The position numbers and the translations under genes are program-made. Below are positions 38,813 to 46,834 of a stretch of 64,000 nt of DNA, piece after piece. Each line of letters opens with the position of its first letter. Positions within the stretch are counted from its first letter, which is position 1. The stretch is from a virus: positions 1-64,000 of IMG/VR virus record IMGVR_UViG_3300023094_000009. One strand, given 5' to 3'. The notes beneath the pieces were generated by a model. It ran no database searches and was not told the DNA's origin. It saw only the letters and a program-made list of their open reading frames with translations.

Positions 38813-39695
38813 TGGGAGAATTTGTGGTATATACAAGATAATCTCTCCTAGTAATAGAGTTTACATAGGTCAGAGTGTGGATGTAAAATCTAGATGGCGT
38901 ACTTATCTTTCCCTTAGTACAGGAAATAAAGGGCAAATACTTCTTTACAAATCATTGACTAAGTATTCTCCAGAAAAGCACACATTTGAAATTATAGAAG
39001 AGTGTTCAGTAGAAGATTTGAATTGTCGTGAAAGATACTGGCAGGATTTTTATGATGTCTTGAATGGAGGATTGAATTTGGTTCTACAGGAGTGTGGGGA
39101 GCAGAGGCGAATTTTTTCACAAGAATCATCAGAAAGAAAAAGTATAGCATCTTCAGGAGAAAGAAATGGTATGTACGGAAGATGCGGAGAATTGAATCCT
39201 AATTGGGGTAAAATTGTTTCAGAGGAGATTAGGAAACAACAATCAGAACGTATGAAAGGTAAATACACAGGTACTAAAAATCCTTTTTATGGAAAAGAGC
39301 ACACAAGTGAAACAAAAGAGCTTTTATCTGAGAATGCTAAGAAAAAAGTAGGAGTACTTAATCCTTTCTATGGTAAGTCCCATACAGAGGATTACAAAAT
39401 TAAATCCTCTAAAAGAACTTCTGAATTTTTCAAAAATAATCCCCACGCAAAACAACATCTCAAAGAATTGTATTCTATAGGCGTTTACCACACCCCGCAA
39501 GGTGAGTTTATATCTCAAAGAGATGCTGCTAGAGGAAATAATGTTACAAGAAATCTTATAAAAAGTAGGTGTGTAAAAAATTCAGACAAACCTGTAGGTT
39601 TCAATTATCAAACGCCTGTCGAGTTTAGAGGAGAAAAAACTTGGAAACAACATGGTTGGTATTTTACAGGAAAAGAAACTTCCTGTGCTGACTAA
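38802..39695 (+). CDS. GIY-YIG homing endonuclease with NUMOD3 repeats
   Basis: GTG start overlapping the NrdA stop by 11 bases. N-terminal GIY-YIG domain: CGIYKIISP, VYIGQSVDVKSRW, and Glu in a helix near RERYWQDFYD. The middle carries three NUMOD3-type repeats (GERNGMYGRCGELNPNWG; GTKNPFYGKEHTSET; GVLNPFYGKSHTED). The C-terminus (YHTPQGEFISQRDAARG) looks like a NUMOD1 helix-turn-helix. It presumably homes to nrdA of related phages. Confidence 0.9.
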   Translation: MKDSGRICGIYKIISPSNRVYIGQSVDVKSRWRTYLSLSTGNKGQILLYKSLTKYSPEKHTFEIIEECSVEDLNCRERYWQDFYDVLNGGLNLVLQECGEQRRIFSQESSERKSIASSGERNGMYGRCGELNPNWGKIVSEEIRKQQSERMKGKYTGTKNPFYGKEHTSETKELLSENAKKKVGVLNPFYGKSHTEDYKIKSSKRTSEFFKNNPHAKQHLKELYSIGVYHTPQGEFISQRDAARGNNVTRNLIKSRCVKNSDKPVGFNYQTPVEFRGEKTWKQHGWYFTGKETSCAD

Positions 39696-39720
39696 AAGTG
39701 TTTACTACTACTTTACCTAC

Positions 39721-39756
39721 AAGCCTTCTCTATTCATTTAGGGAGGGCTTTTATTT
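39721..39756 (+). terminator. intrinsic terminator of the nrd operon
   Basis: Ten-pair stem AAGCCTTCTC (39721-39730) / GGGAGGGCTT (39741-39750) with two G-U pairs, 10-base loop, then TTATTT. Confidence 0.85.
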
Positions 39757-39760
39757 GCTT

Positions 39761-39785
39761 TGTTTTCAGTGTTTTACGCCGAAAT
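39761..39785 (+). repeat. dispersed CAGT/CG element, forward copy
   Basis: TGTTTTCAGTGTTTTACGCC then GAAAT, between the nrd terminator and the next promoter. Confidence 0.6.
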
Positions 39786-39804
39786 CTTAGTAATTAACAT
39801 CTCG

Positions 39805-39839
39805 TTAACATTTCCAACAAGTATTTGTACATACCTTTG
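39805..39839 (+). promoter_or_regulatory. phage promoter TTAACA-N21-TACCTTTG
   Basis: TTAACA at 39805-39810 and TACCTTTG at 39832-39839, 15 bases before the ATG at 39855. A second TTAACA lies at 39794. Confidence 0.75.
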
Positions 39840-39854
39840 TAAAAAAGAAAGATC

Positions 39855-40034
39855 ATGGAACTCTTAGAAGAAATTCAAGATAGGATAAGTAGGCATTATG
39901 TTAATTGCCCTGATTGCGAAGATGTGTATTCTGATGATCAATATACTTGCACAACTTGTTGGAATCAAGGCGGACAAGGTGAGATTAATGTACTAGACTT
40001 TATCAAAAATAACCCTGAAATATTAGAACTGTGA
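39855..40034 (+). CDS. zinc-ribbon protein, 59 aa
   Basis: CPDC (residues ~18-21) and CTTC (~33-36) form a compact ribbon after a helical N-terminus. Fourth small four-Cys protein in the window, all unrelated outside the Cys pairs. First gene of its unit; function unknown. Confidence 0.6.
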   Translation: MELLEEIQDRISRHYVNCPDCEDVYSDDQYTCTTCWNQGGQGEINVLDFIKNNPEILEL

Positions 40035-40207
40035 AACACAAAACAAATACTCAGGTTTTAGAAAGAGCTAGAGAAGTAGCAGAAGCTCTTTATAATATTC
40101 AGTAAGAAGCAAACACGCTTAAAATAGAACTGAATAAAAGAAAATTTACGCAAGATCAAGAAGAAAAATACGACTTGTTAAGTTTACTAGAAGAATTAGA
40201 TTACTAA
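40031..40207 (+). pseudogene. duplicated gene copy with in-frame TAA
   Basis: GTG start at 40031, TAA at 40103-40105 (codon 25), then the frame stays open to TAA 40205-40207. The whole frame is a clear copy of the intact gene at 40957: AREVAEALYNIQ against SREVAEQLYNLR, and RKFTQDQEEKYDLLSLLEEL against RKFTQKQEEDYDLLSLMDEL. The stop replaces a Gln codon (CAA to TAA). Read-through cannot be excluded, but decay of one duplicate is simpler. Confidence 0.65.
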
Positions 40208-40220
40208 AAAACAAAACGCT

Positions 40221-40409
40221 ATGGAATATTCTACAAAAAGAGACGAAGAACAAACTGAGGTAAAAAGACTAACAATTTACATTGGTGAGGACAGATACCA
40301 TTTAGAAGAATCTGTTGATGGAAAGTTGAACATAACCAAGATTTCAGATGGAGGTACAGACAGGATGAATGTTAATCCAAGGTATTCTAATCAAATTGAA
40401 TTATCATGA
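40221..40409 (+). CDS. hypothetical protein, 62 aa
   Basis: ATG after AAAACGCT. Charged beta-rich protein (TIYIGEDRYHLEESVDGKLNI). Overlaps the next gene by ATGA. Confidence 0.55.
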   Translation: MEYSTKRDEEQTEVKRLTIYIGEDRYHLEESVDGKLNITKISDGGTDRMNVNPRYSNQIELS

Positions 40410-40684
40410 AAAATGATCAATTAGTGACATCTAAAATCGCTTACTTAGCTAAAGAGAAAGGATTTGACCTTAGAACCAAGTCTTACTATATAGAGGAAAA
40501 GTTAATTGATTATGCAACAACCATGGATGGAGTAATTGTAGAGTCTTGGGATCATAATCATTCCTTTTTAGATAGAGCTTCTGCTCCTACGATACAAGAA
40601 TTACAAGATTGGCTGAGGGAAGAATTTGAGCAAAGGCTAAGATCAGAAGAAGGTCTAACCAAACTAATAAAAAGACTGAAATAA
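40406..40684 (+). CDS. hypothetical protein, 92 aa
   Basis: ATGA overlap start. Helical, with SWDHNHSFLDRASAPTIQEL and a basic C-terminus. Pattern of a K/R-rich helix after TIQELQDWLR is frequent in small phage proteins. Unknown. Confidence 0.55.
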   Translation: MKNDQLVTSKIAYLAKEKGFDLRTKSYYIEEKLIDYATTMDGVIVESWDHNHSFLDRASAPTIQELQDWLREEFEQRLRSEEGLTKLIKRLK

Positions 40685-40690
40685 AGCACT

Positions 40691-40960
40691 ATGGAAAATT
40701 ATTCAATCACACTAGCAGATAGTGGAATCTATATGCTGATATTTAATACAACGGAGAGATGGACAGATTACCACAGATATTCAAACACTGTGTATGACAT
40801 TGGAAGTACTACTTATTTAGAGATAGAAGAGTTTCTTCCTGGTAATGTTAAATATGTAGTTACGAATGTTCAAGATAAAGATCAGATTGTGTTTTACTTT
40901 ATTCCACGTGATTTGGTTTTGAAAGGGCGGAAAGTTTTATTTACATCAAACAAACTATGA
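40691..40960 (+). CDS. hypothetical protein, 89 aa
   Basis: ATG six bases after the previous stop. Beta-rich throughout, no Cys; ends in ATGA overlap with the intact paralogue gene. Unknown. Confidence 0.55.
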   Translation: MENYSITLADSGIYMLIFNTTERWTDYHRYSNTVYDIGSTTYLEIEEFLPGNVKYVVTNVQDKDQIVFYFIPRDLVLKGRKVLFTSNKL

Positions 40961-41139
40961 AAGAGAAAACTAATATTGAAATTCTGAAAAGATCCCGAGA
41001 AGTGGCGGAACAGTTATACAATTTAAGACAAGAGTCTTATCAGCTATCACGAGAATTAGAGAGTAGGAAATTTACTCAAAAGCAGGAAGAAGATTATGAT
41101 TTGTTAAGTCTTATGGATGAGTTAAATTTTGAATTATGA
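40957..41139 (+). CDS. hypothetical helical protein, 60 aa (intact paralogue)
   Basis: ATGA overlap start. Amphipathic helices with REVAEQLYNLRQESYQL and RKFTQKQEEDYDLLSLM. Intact version of the interrupted gene at 40031, 750 bases upstream, with three genes between them. Function unknown. Confidence 0.6.
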   Translation: MKEKTNIEILKRSREVAEQLYNLRQESYQLSRELESRKFTQKQEEDYDLLSLMDELNFEL

Positions 41140-41360
41140 CAGAAATAGTAGAAATTAAAGGAAATATTATAACTGTTAAATGGACACCAAACAAACTCCT
41201 AAAATTATTTGGCTTCAAAGAAAAGACAACCACCTACTTACATAGAGGGGAAACTTATATTTTTGGTGGAGGTTATGTATGGTATGAAAAAGAAACTGGT
41301 AAGATGTACGGTAAGTGTGAATATCTTGATACTGCATTAAGAAAACAAAATTGGAATTAG
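41136..41360 (+). CDS. hypothetical protein, 74 aa
   Basis: ATGA overlap. Beta-rich with VEIKGNIITVKWTPNKLLKL and a Tyr-rich C-terminus; looks like a small barrel. Unknown. Confidence 0.55.
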   Translation: MTEIVEIKGNIITVKWTPNKLLKLFGFKEKTTTYLHRGETYIFGGGYVWYEKETGKMYGKCEYLDTALRKQNWN

Positions 41361-41534
41361 ATGAATAAAAACAGACTAAGAAAAGAAAATGTACACAGGC
41401 TTTACAAGAAAGAAATTGAAAGTTTCTGGAATGCATTGTCTGTTGGAAGGAAAGAAGGAGATAAGCGTGTTATGAGAGTATCTGATAATGGTGTTCTTTG
41501 TATAAAGTTTTTTGTTAATGAGGAGTGGGATTGA
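41361..41534 (+). CDS. hypothetical protein, 57 aa
   Basis: ATG immediately after the previous stop. Basic N-terminus (MNKNRLRKENVHRLYKKE), acidic end. Last of this set before a motif copy (41555-41585). Confidence 0.5.
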   Translation: MNKNRLRKENVHRLYKKEIESFWNALSVGRKEGDKRVMRVSDNGVLCIKFFVNEEWD

Positions 41535-41554
41535 ATAGGGAAAATTTATAATTT

Positions 41555-41585
41555 TCTTTTCCAGTTCTTTTTATTGCCGAAATTT
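41555..41585 (+). repeat. dispersed CAGT/CG element, forward copy
   Basis: CTTTTCCAGTTCTTTTTATT then GCCGAAATT; a variant with CCAG in place of TCAG. Confidence 0.55.
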
Positions 41586-41594
41586 AGATAAAGT

Positions 41595-42476
41595 ATGAAA
41601 AAAGAAGAAGTATGTGTGTTTATTGACAGCCTGTCTGAACGTGAAGAAGCTATCAAAATTTTGCAAAAAGCGGGATTAAAAATGGGCGATATGACCCTGA
41701 CCTATGATTATAGTTATCTTAGAACAGATGAGGGGGATGATGTATGGTATATTGCTTGTGAAACTTTAGGTCGTATAAAAATAACTTTGAGTCAATTTGA
41801 AGAAATATTATCAAAGGATCAAGATGAGTACGAAACAGAATTGATGATAAATACTTGTGAGCGTGCAGCAAAAAACAAAAGTGAATACAGAGTCAAAACC
41901 AAAGAAGAGTTTGAAGCTACTTGCGAAAGAACTATTGACGGAAGTGATTCCTATGTATGCGGAGAATCCAAGTTTCATCTTGAAGATATGTCACATTTAT
42001 GTGGCTTAAATTTGACCTTAGAGCAATCTGATCCCCTCTTACAAGCAGGTGAACCTATTAGTCTTAAAGGTATGGGTAACTGGTATTTTACAAAAGAAAT
42101 GATTACACCGATCCTAAATGTTGATTTAGTTGATACCGAAAAATTTCAAAACATAACACCAAGTACAAGTTGTAAGATTAGTAGGTTGGATGAAAGTTGG
42201 GGCAAAAAAGAAACTGAAAACAAGGTAGACTACTCAGAAATAAACCTAGACATTCTAGACCTAATGGCTAAGAGAATGAATGCCAATAAGCATAAATATC
42301 CAGAAGGAAATAGTAAGAGAGAATTGAACGTAAAAGATCTGGAATGGGCTTTATTCAGACATCTAAAGAAAATGATTAAACCTATAGAAGGAGATGTAGA
42401 GAGTTATGAAGATCATTTGAGTGCTATTTTATGTAATGCGTCTATGATATTGGATCAATTGCAGAGGAAGGGTTGA
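41595..42476 (+). CDS. protein with C-terminal DUF5664-like (dNTP pyrophosphohydrolase-like) domain
   Basis: Residues ~1-200 are a long acidic region with no recognised fold, including VCVFIDSLSEREEAIKIL. The last ~75 residues (INLDILDLMAKRMNANKHKY..., then LEWALFRHLKKM and EDHLSAILCNASMILDQL) follow the helical pattern of DUF5664 proteins, annotated as dATP/dGTP diphosphohydrolase-like. If right, it would trim the nucleotide pool alongside the nrd operon. Length 293 is above the family norm because of the N-terminal part. Confidence 0.45.
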   Translation: MKKEEVCVFIDSLSEREEAIKILQKAGLKMGDMTLTYDYSYLRTDEGDDVWYIACETLGRIKITLSQFEEILSKDQDEYETELMINTCERAAKNKSEYRVKTKEEFEATCERTIDGSDSYVCGESKFHLEDMSHLCGLNLTLEQSDPLLQAGEPISLKGMGNWYFTKEMITPILNVDLVDTEKFQNITPSTSCKISRLDESWGKKETENKVDYSEINLDILDLMAKRMNANKHKYPEGNSKRELNVKDLEWALFRHLKKMIKPIEGDVESYEDHLSAILCNASMILDQLQRKG

Positions 42477-42496
42477 TTATGGGAAATTTAAGTTTC

Positions 42497-42522
42497 CTTT
42501 TCAGTCTTTACTCCCCGCGAAA
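42497..42522 (+). repeat. dispersed CAGT/CG element, forward copy
   Basis: CTTTTCAGTCTTTACTCCCC then GCGAAAC, between a stop codon and a promoter-like region. Confidence 0.6.
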
Positions 42523-42550
42523 CCTGAGTACCTCTAAAGTTAAATAGATG

Positions 42551-42589
42551 TTAACGATCTTTAGAATCAAAATAAAGTAAGTAAATTTG
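42551..42589 (+). promoter_or_regulatory. possible promoter TTAACG-N25-TAAATTTG
   Basis: TTAACG at 42551-42556 and TAAATTTG at 42582-42589, 23 bases before the ATG at 42613. Spacing is three longer than in the consensus set, so confidence is modest. Confidence 0.4.
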
Positions 42590-42612
42590 TAAAACAAAAT
42601 AAAAGTAAAATT

Positions 42613-42897
42613 ATGAAAAGAGAAGAACTAATGAATGCCTTGTCAGCAGAGAACGACGACAAAATGTTGATTGCTGATATTCTTGAAGCAGATGTAGATT
42701 TCCTAGACAGACAAATTAAGGATATCGAATATTCTATCAAGGACAGCGAAAAAGAATTGAAGAAAAGACTTCGTGCTAAGACAGAGATTGATTCTTCGGT
42801 TGTTGAAGTAATGTATTCTGGATTATCAGCTCTAAAGTCTAAAGTTGATTTGTACAAGAATTTCAAAAAAGAATACTTTACTAATGAAGCACGTTAG
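42613..42897 (+). CDS. coiled-coil protein, 94 aa
   Basis: ATG after AAAAGTAAAATT. Residues 25-90 are charged helix with heptad-like spacing (DRQIKDIEYSIKDSEKELKK). Overlaps the GHKL gene by 14 bases, suggesting a partner role. Unknown. Confidence 0.6.
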   Translation: MKREELMNALSAENDDKMLIADILEADVDFLDRQIKDIEYSIKDSEKELKKRLRAKTEIDSSVVEVMYSGLSALKSKVDLYKNFKKEYFTNEAR

Positions 42898-44206
42898 TTT
42901 TGTAACTCCTACGGAGCTTTCCTATATTGATTTAATCTCTATGGGAGGCTCCGAAAAGTTAGGAGATGAGTCAAAATTAGGTCAATTTTGTTCTGGATTG
43001 AAGTATGCTATTGCTCTCATTCTAAGAAACAGCATTGAGTTTAAAGCTGTTGTGCGAGGTAATCACTTTATTGGAGGGCATGACCGAGATGTGACTACAA
43101 TTTTTGGAACTTACACTTATCTTGAGGTTGACGAGTTAAGTGGAAAAGAGAAAGAACTTATTGGCTTCACTGTGTCAAGAGATTACGAGTCTTTTAATTC
43201 TTTACATTGTGAGGACATTTTTGAAGCTGCTGGAGATGAAAATTTGCAGACAGGATTTTCAAAAGAATTAGGTTACAACTGGAGTCCGTGGATGATTCTT
43301 AGAGAGCTTTATTCTAACATGCTTGATGAAGGAGGATACTATGTAGAAGGAGTTCCTCCAACAATTGGTAAGTGTGGTACAGTGATTACTTTGTCTTTTG
43401 AAGAAAATTCAATATTTGATACTATCTGGGAAAACAGGCACTTGTACATAAATGAATCGGATGATACACTAGAAGTGTCTTATAGGGTTAAGGCTGTTCT
43501 AAACACAGACAAATACCTTAGAATCTACAAACAAAATATCCTTGTTTATGAAGACAAAGAAATGTTCAGCGAGTACTCATACATTATTAACTTCGGTGAG
43601 ATTGATGAGCGCAGGATTTTAAGTGATTACAGCAGTGTAAGACATGATATCCTTTACGATATTTTGAGTTGTGAAAATGAAGAGTTCATTAAGGGACTAT
43701 TCAGACCAGACTTTGAAGAAGTAAAAGGTGCATTCTTATCTCGTGGTGGTGTTTATGGGACTTGTTCAGATACAATTCACAAATTAGTACAAGAGAATGT
43801 AGAAAAATATGATTCTTTCAATACTTATGAATGGTTGGTTAACAAAGCTAAGGACAGAAAAGACTGTAAACTTCCCGGAAAAAAGATTCAAACAGTAGAA
43901 GATAGTTTGTGGTCATATTCTTCAACTGTAGTTGTTGAAAGTATTCCAGAGGAAGTTAAATTGTCAATCAAAGATAATATCTGTAAAAAGTATGATCTAG
44001 ATCTCTCTGAAATAAGTGTAAAGGAATCCCCTCTAACAGGCGCAAAGGTGGTAGCAGACAAGTTCAACAATTGTTTGATTTTGTCTCCCGAGTTTAAGAT
44101 TGAAGATGATATCGCTGAGTTTATTGTGGAATACTACACTCTAAAGCAGAAAGGAAATATTGTTAAAACTTTAAGCACTGTCTTGGCGCAAAGACTGAAA
44201 AAATAA
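42884..44206 (+). CDS. GHKL-type ATPase domain protein, 440 aa
   Basis: Start ATG 42884 inside the previous gene; an upstream frame start at 42845 is less likely. An N-box-like motif RELYSNMLDE (~140-150) matches E-L-x-S-N-x-x-D, the Mg-ATP site of gyrase, Hsp90, MutL and histidine kinases. LGQFCSGLKYAI (~25-36) resembles the G-x-x-G-x-G-L-K lid seen in this superfamily, in permuted order. The C-terminal half is unique. No kinase, topoisomerase or MutL signature follows. Similar proteins exist in large phages; the role is unknown. Confidence 0.55.
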   Translation: MKHVSFVTPTELSYIDLISMGGSEKLGDESKLGQFCSGLKYAIALILRNSIEFKAVVRGNHFIGGHDRDVTTIFGTYTYLEVDELSGKEKELIGFTVSRDYESFNSLHCEDIFEAAGDENLQTGFSKELGYNWSPWMILRELYSNMLDEGGYYVEGVPPTIGKCGTVITLSFEENSIFDTIWENRHLYINESDDTLEVSYRVKAVLNTDKYLRIYKQNILVYEDKEMFSEYSYIINFGEIDERRILSDYSSVRHDILYDILSCENEEFIKGLFRPDFEEVKGAFLSRGGVYGTCSDTIHKLVQENVEKYDSFNTYEWLVNKAKDRKDCKLPGKKIQTVEDSLWSYSSTVVVESIPEEVKLSIKDNICKKYDLDLSEISVKESPLTGAKVVADKFNNCLILSPEFKIEDDIAEFIVEYYTLKQKGNIVKTLSTVLAQRLKK

Positions 44207-44227
44207 AAAATTAGAAATTTATCCTAA

Positions 44228-44554
44228 ATGGAAAATAAAATACAGGAAGTTTACAACTATTTCAAAGAGAAGATTATTTCAGGAGATTACATTGTAATAG
44301 AAAAAGAAAAGTTAGCTTGGAGTGTAATAATTGATGGTAAATACAAATTTGATTTGTGGATTGGAGGTAATTGGGATATGTTTTCTGTTGGCGGAATATT
44401 CACAGAAGCATTCATGACAATTGAATTTACAGATGATGAAAAGAAACTTGCTTGGGCTTCACTTGAACCTCTTCTAACAGAATGGGAACATTTACAAGGT
44501 TTGCCAGAAAGAAAGAAGAAATATGAAGAACTCAAAAAAGAATTTGAAGGATGA
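44228..44554 (+). CDS. hypothetical protein, 108 aa
   Basis: ATG 21 bases after the previous stop. Alpha/beta with FDLWIGGNWDMFSVGG and a Lys/Glu-rich terminal helix. ATGA overlap with the next gene. Unknown. Confidence 0.55.
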   Translation: MENKIQEVYNYFKEKIISGDYIVIEKEKLAWSVIIDGKYKFDLWIGGNWDMFSVGGIFTEAFMTIEFTDDEKKLAWASLEPLLTEWEHLQGLPERKKKYEELKKEFEG

Positions 44555-44727
44555 AAAAAGAAAGTGGATGTCAATTTATTCCTAATGGAGAAGTTGAAAA
44601 AAGATGTTTGAAATGTGGATATGTTATTTGGAGAAGCACTATCAAATCTGATCATGAAGTTGTCAAGGATATGATCGAGTTGGACTATCCTAAACCAGAT
44701 TGTTATAATGAATCAAAGTTGTATTAA
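44551..44727 (+). CDS. zinc-binding protein, 58 aa
   Basis: ATGA overlap start. CLKCGYVIW (residues ~19-27) with further Cys at 7 and 51 and HE near 36 suggests a small zinc knuckle. Otherwise unknown. Confidence 0.5.
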   Translation: MKKESGCQFIPNGEVEKRCLKCGYVIWRSTIKSDHEVVKDMIELDYPKPDCYNESKLY

Positions 44728-44731
44728 GATT

Positions 44732-44854
44732 ATGAAATTACTAAAATTAAACATAGTACCTGTTGCATTTCTTATTTTAGCAGGATTTCTGGCTTATTTC
44801 GATAAGTCAGGTTCAGGTTGGTGTATATTTGGAGCAATTATTACTTATGACTAG
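44732..44854 (+). CDS. small membrane protein, 40 aa
   Basis: ATG after AGATT, TAG at 44852-44854. One helix (IVPVAFLILAGFLAYF) then a short second hydrophobic stretch. Overlapped by the next gene start. Confidence 0.45.
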   Translation: MKLLKLNIVPVAFLILAGFLAYFDKSGSGWCIFGAIITYD

Positions 44855-45137
44855 ACTGACAGATGAGGAAGTAGAGGCACAATTTGAGGAGAAGTTTGGC
44901 AAATGGCCGGGAAAACAAACTGAAAAGGAAAATTTACAAAAAGTAATCTGCAAAATCAACACTCCTCAACACAAGAAAGGAGAGGTTGTAGACCGTTTTG
45001 ACCTAGAAATAGATAGATTGGAGTACCCTGACGTTTATATGCCCACAGATATGCTCTCATTACGTTTCAGAGGATCTAAATCCATGTTCGCTCTATCACA
45101 ATTAATTTGGGAAACAAATAAAGAAAAAGAATCATGA
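44847..45137 (+). CDS. hypothetical protein, 96 aa
   Basis: Start ATG 44847 (the 44829 reading is shadow of the membrane gene). Acidic N-terminus; a reverse motif copy (44905-44929) is read in frame as WPGKQTEKEN. Unknown. Confidence 0.55.
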   Translation: MTRLTDEEVEAQFEEKFGKWPGKQTEKENLQKVICKINTPQHKKGEVVDRFDLEIDRLEYPDVYMPTDMLSLRFRGSKSMFALSQLIWETNKEKES

Positions 45138-45436
45138 AAGAAAAATTTGCACAAATGACGCTGGAACAGAAATTAGATTTCCTTCCACTTAAAGAGAGTT
45201 TAGAATTATTGAATTCAGGAATAAAACTGAAAACAAGATTTAGCTGGGTTGTAATGACTGAAGAGCTAGGTGATAATCCTGAAAGTATGTCGATAGAGGA
45301 AATTCTTGAGGCACATGCAGAGATGTATGGAGAGGAAGATCAAAATTATTTGAGAGTTGGAAAAGCTTATGACGAGTTCGATGAATTTACTTTAGAGCTT
45401 TGCCCTGCCCCTACGTATACTGACTTAATTAGGTAA
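45134..45436 (+). CDS. hypothetical protein, 100 aa
   Basis: ATGA overlap. Acidic helical protein, with SIEEILEAHAEMYGEEDQNY. Unknown. Confidence 0.55.
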   Translation: MKEKFAQMTLEQKLDFLPLKESLELLNSGIKLKTRFSWVVMTEELGDNPESMSIEEILEAHAEMYGEEDQNYLRVGKAYDEFDEFTLELCPAPTYTDLIR

Positions 45437-45437
45437 G

Positions 45438-45623
45438 ATGAAAGCAAGAAACGATTTTGAAACAGATGATGAATACAATATTTATCTTCGATATTATTAT
45501 GCTGGGCAAAGTTTGAGTGCTATTGCTTTGGTTGATGTAAAAGGAGAGTATTTAAAGAAAGTTCCCACGCAATGTATTCAATACGCTGATGAATTAATTT
45601 CACAACTACAGGATGGCAGATAG
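45438..45623 (+). CDS. hypothetical protein, 61 aa
   Basis: Starts one base after the previous stop. Acidic and Tyr-rich (DDEYNIYLRYYYAGQSL). Overlaps the next by 11 bases. Confidence 0.5.
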   Translation: MKARNDFETDDEYNIYLRYYYAGQSLSAIALVDVKGEYLKKVPTQCIQYADELISQLQDGR

Positions 45624-45837
45624 AAAACACATCATACACTTACTGGAAAATTCCTTGTTGGACTTTGAGATGTTGTACAAGAAGTATGTTGAAGAGAAAG
45701 GTGCTATTCCTTTTGATGTCTTTACAGAAGTTATGGGCGTATATGCTCAAAGAGTTGGTTTGTTTTCAGTTTATTCTTGTTTCGCGGAAATTAATGTATT
45801 GAGGAATAAAGAGGGAGTGGTAATTAAATATTGTTGA
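45613..45837 (+). CDS. hypothetical protein, 74 aa
   Basis: ATG in the 3' end of the previous gene. Helical with hydrophobic heptads (MLYKKYVEEKGAIPFDVF). A forward motif copy (45761-45792) is in frame as FSVYSCFAEI. Unknown. Confidence 0.5.
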   Translation: MADRKHIIHLLENSLLDFEMLYKKYVEEKGAIPFDVFTEVMGVYAQRVGLFSVYSCFAEINVLRNKEGVVIKYC

Positions 45838-45892
45838 TTATGAGAGATGAAATTGACGAGATCATAGAAATGTTTGAAAAATATTAACTGTC

Positions 45893-46246
45893 ATGGAAGG
45901 AATTGAAGACTACGAAGATAAACTCAGAAATGAGGAAGAACAGACTGAAAAATGGTTTGGATTTGTCAACAGAACCATTTACCTCCTGCACAAGCTTGGG
46001 TATGGGATAGGGCGGAAAAAGAATATAATAAAGCGAAAGAAGATGGAAAAAGAAATTGAAAACAGGTTTAAAGAATTACGTCAAGAGCTACTTGAAATAA
46101 GGGAGGAAGTTGGTGGATTAATAAATCAATTACCTGAACAAGACTTTTTTAATAAAGGTATTTATAGGGTGGATCATATTCTTAGCAATTTTGGAATTTC
46201 TATCAGTGCTTGTGAGTTTGATATATTAGATATTCTTGAAAAATGA
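45893..46246 (+). CDS. hypothetical helical protein, 117 aa
   Basis: ATG after TTAACTGTC. Charged coiled-coil-like centre (KRKKMEKEIENRFKELRQEL) with flanking helices. Upstream of the replication genes and overlapping the next by four bases; possible helicase accessory, by position only. Confidence 0.55.
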   Translation: MEGIEDYEDKLRNEEEQTEKWFGFVNRTIYLLHKLGYGIGRKKNIIKRKKMEKEIENRFKELRQELLEIREEVGGLINQLPEQDFFNKGIYRVDHILSNFGISISACEFDILDILEK

Positions 46247-46818
46247 ATTACATTAACACTAAATTCTTATCCAGTTCAGGCTTTACTTGGGACGATGCTT
46301 ACACTTTACTTCTCATTAAGCAAGGTCAAGCAGAGGAATTAGAGAAAGAGTGGACGGAAAAACTTTTGGAAGTGGGACTAATAAAACTGATTAAACCAAA
46401 GAATAAAGCTGAAAGCGAGTTGAGCAGACTTAGACTTGATAAGAAGGGAAGGGAATTTTTGGAGAAGTTGAGTGAAGCAGAAATTGAGGAGGAGGATAAT
46501 CGGGTATTAATTTGGCTTTCAGACTTATATAAGTCTTTGGGGAAAGAAATAGGAAGCAAGAATAAAACTTTATACTATCTAAAAGAGTTTCGGGTAAAAA
46601 GTGGAATCGACAAGAACAAACTTGTTAACTTAATAACTGTTCTAACTAATGACGAAAATCAAATGGAGTGGAGTAAGGTGTTACAATATTTGATATTCAA
46701 ACCCCAGAATGTTTACAATACAAAATTCAATTTGGACGAATCAAAATTGTGGAATTACTATTTGAAGCATCAAAACTACTTTGACAAAGAGTGGGAGAAA
46801 GAAAAATATCAAAACTAA
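46243..46818 (+). CDS. putative replication accessory protein with winged-helix-like N-terminus
   Basis: Residues 14-75 (WDDAYTLLLIKQGQAEEL ... EKLLEVGLIKLIKPK ... LRLDKKGREFL) follow the helix-helix-wing pattern of small winged-helix domains. The rest is helical. It lies immediately upstream of the DnaB-like helicase with 16 bases between, the usual place for a helicase loader or initiator in phages. Function inferred from position; no AAA+ motif is present. Confidence 0.45.
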   Translation: MNYINTKFLSSSGFTWDDAYTLLLIKQGQAEELEKEWTEKLLEVGLIKLIKPKNKAESELSRLRLDKKGREFLEKLSEAEIEEEDNRVLIWLSDLYKSLGKEIGSKNKTLYYLKEFRVKSGIDKNKLVNLITVLTNDENQMEWSKVLQYLIFKPQNVYNTKFNLDESKLWNYYLKHQNYFDKEWEKEKYQN

Positions 46819-46834
46819 AATTGGAGAGTTTTAA

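Noticed and set aside
45840-45887. 15-codon ORF MRDEIDEIIEMFEKY
   Set aside because: Amphipathic and well placed, but too short for support from sequence alone.
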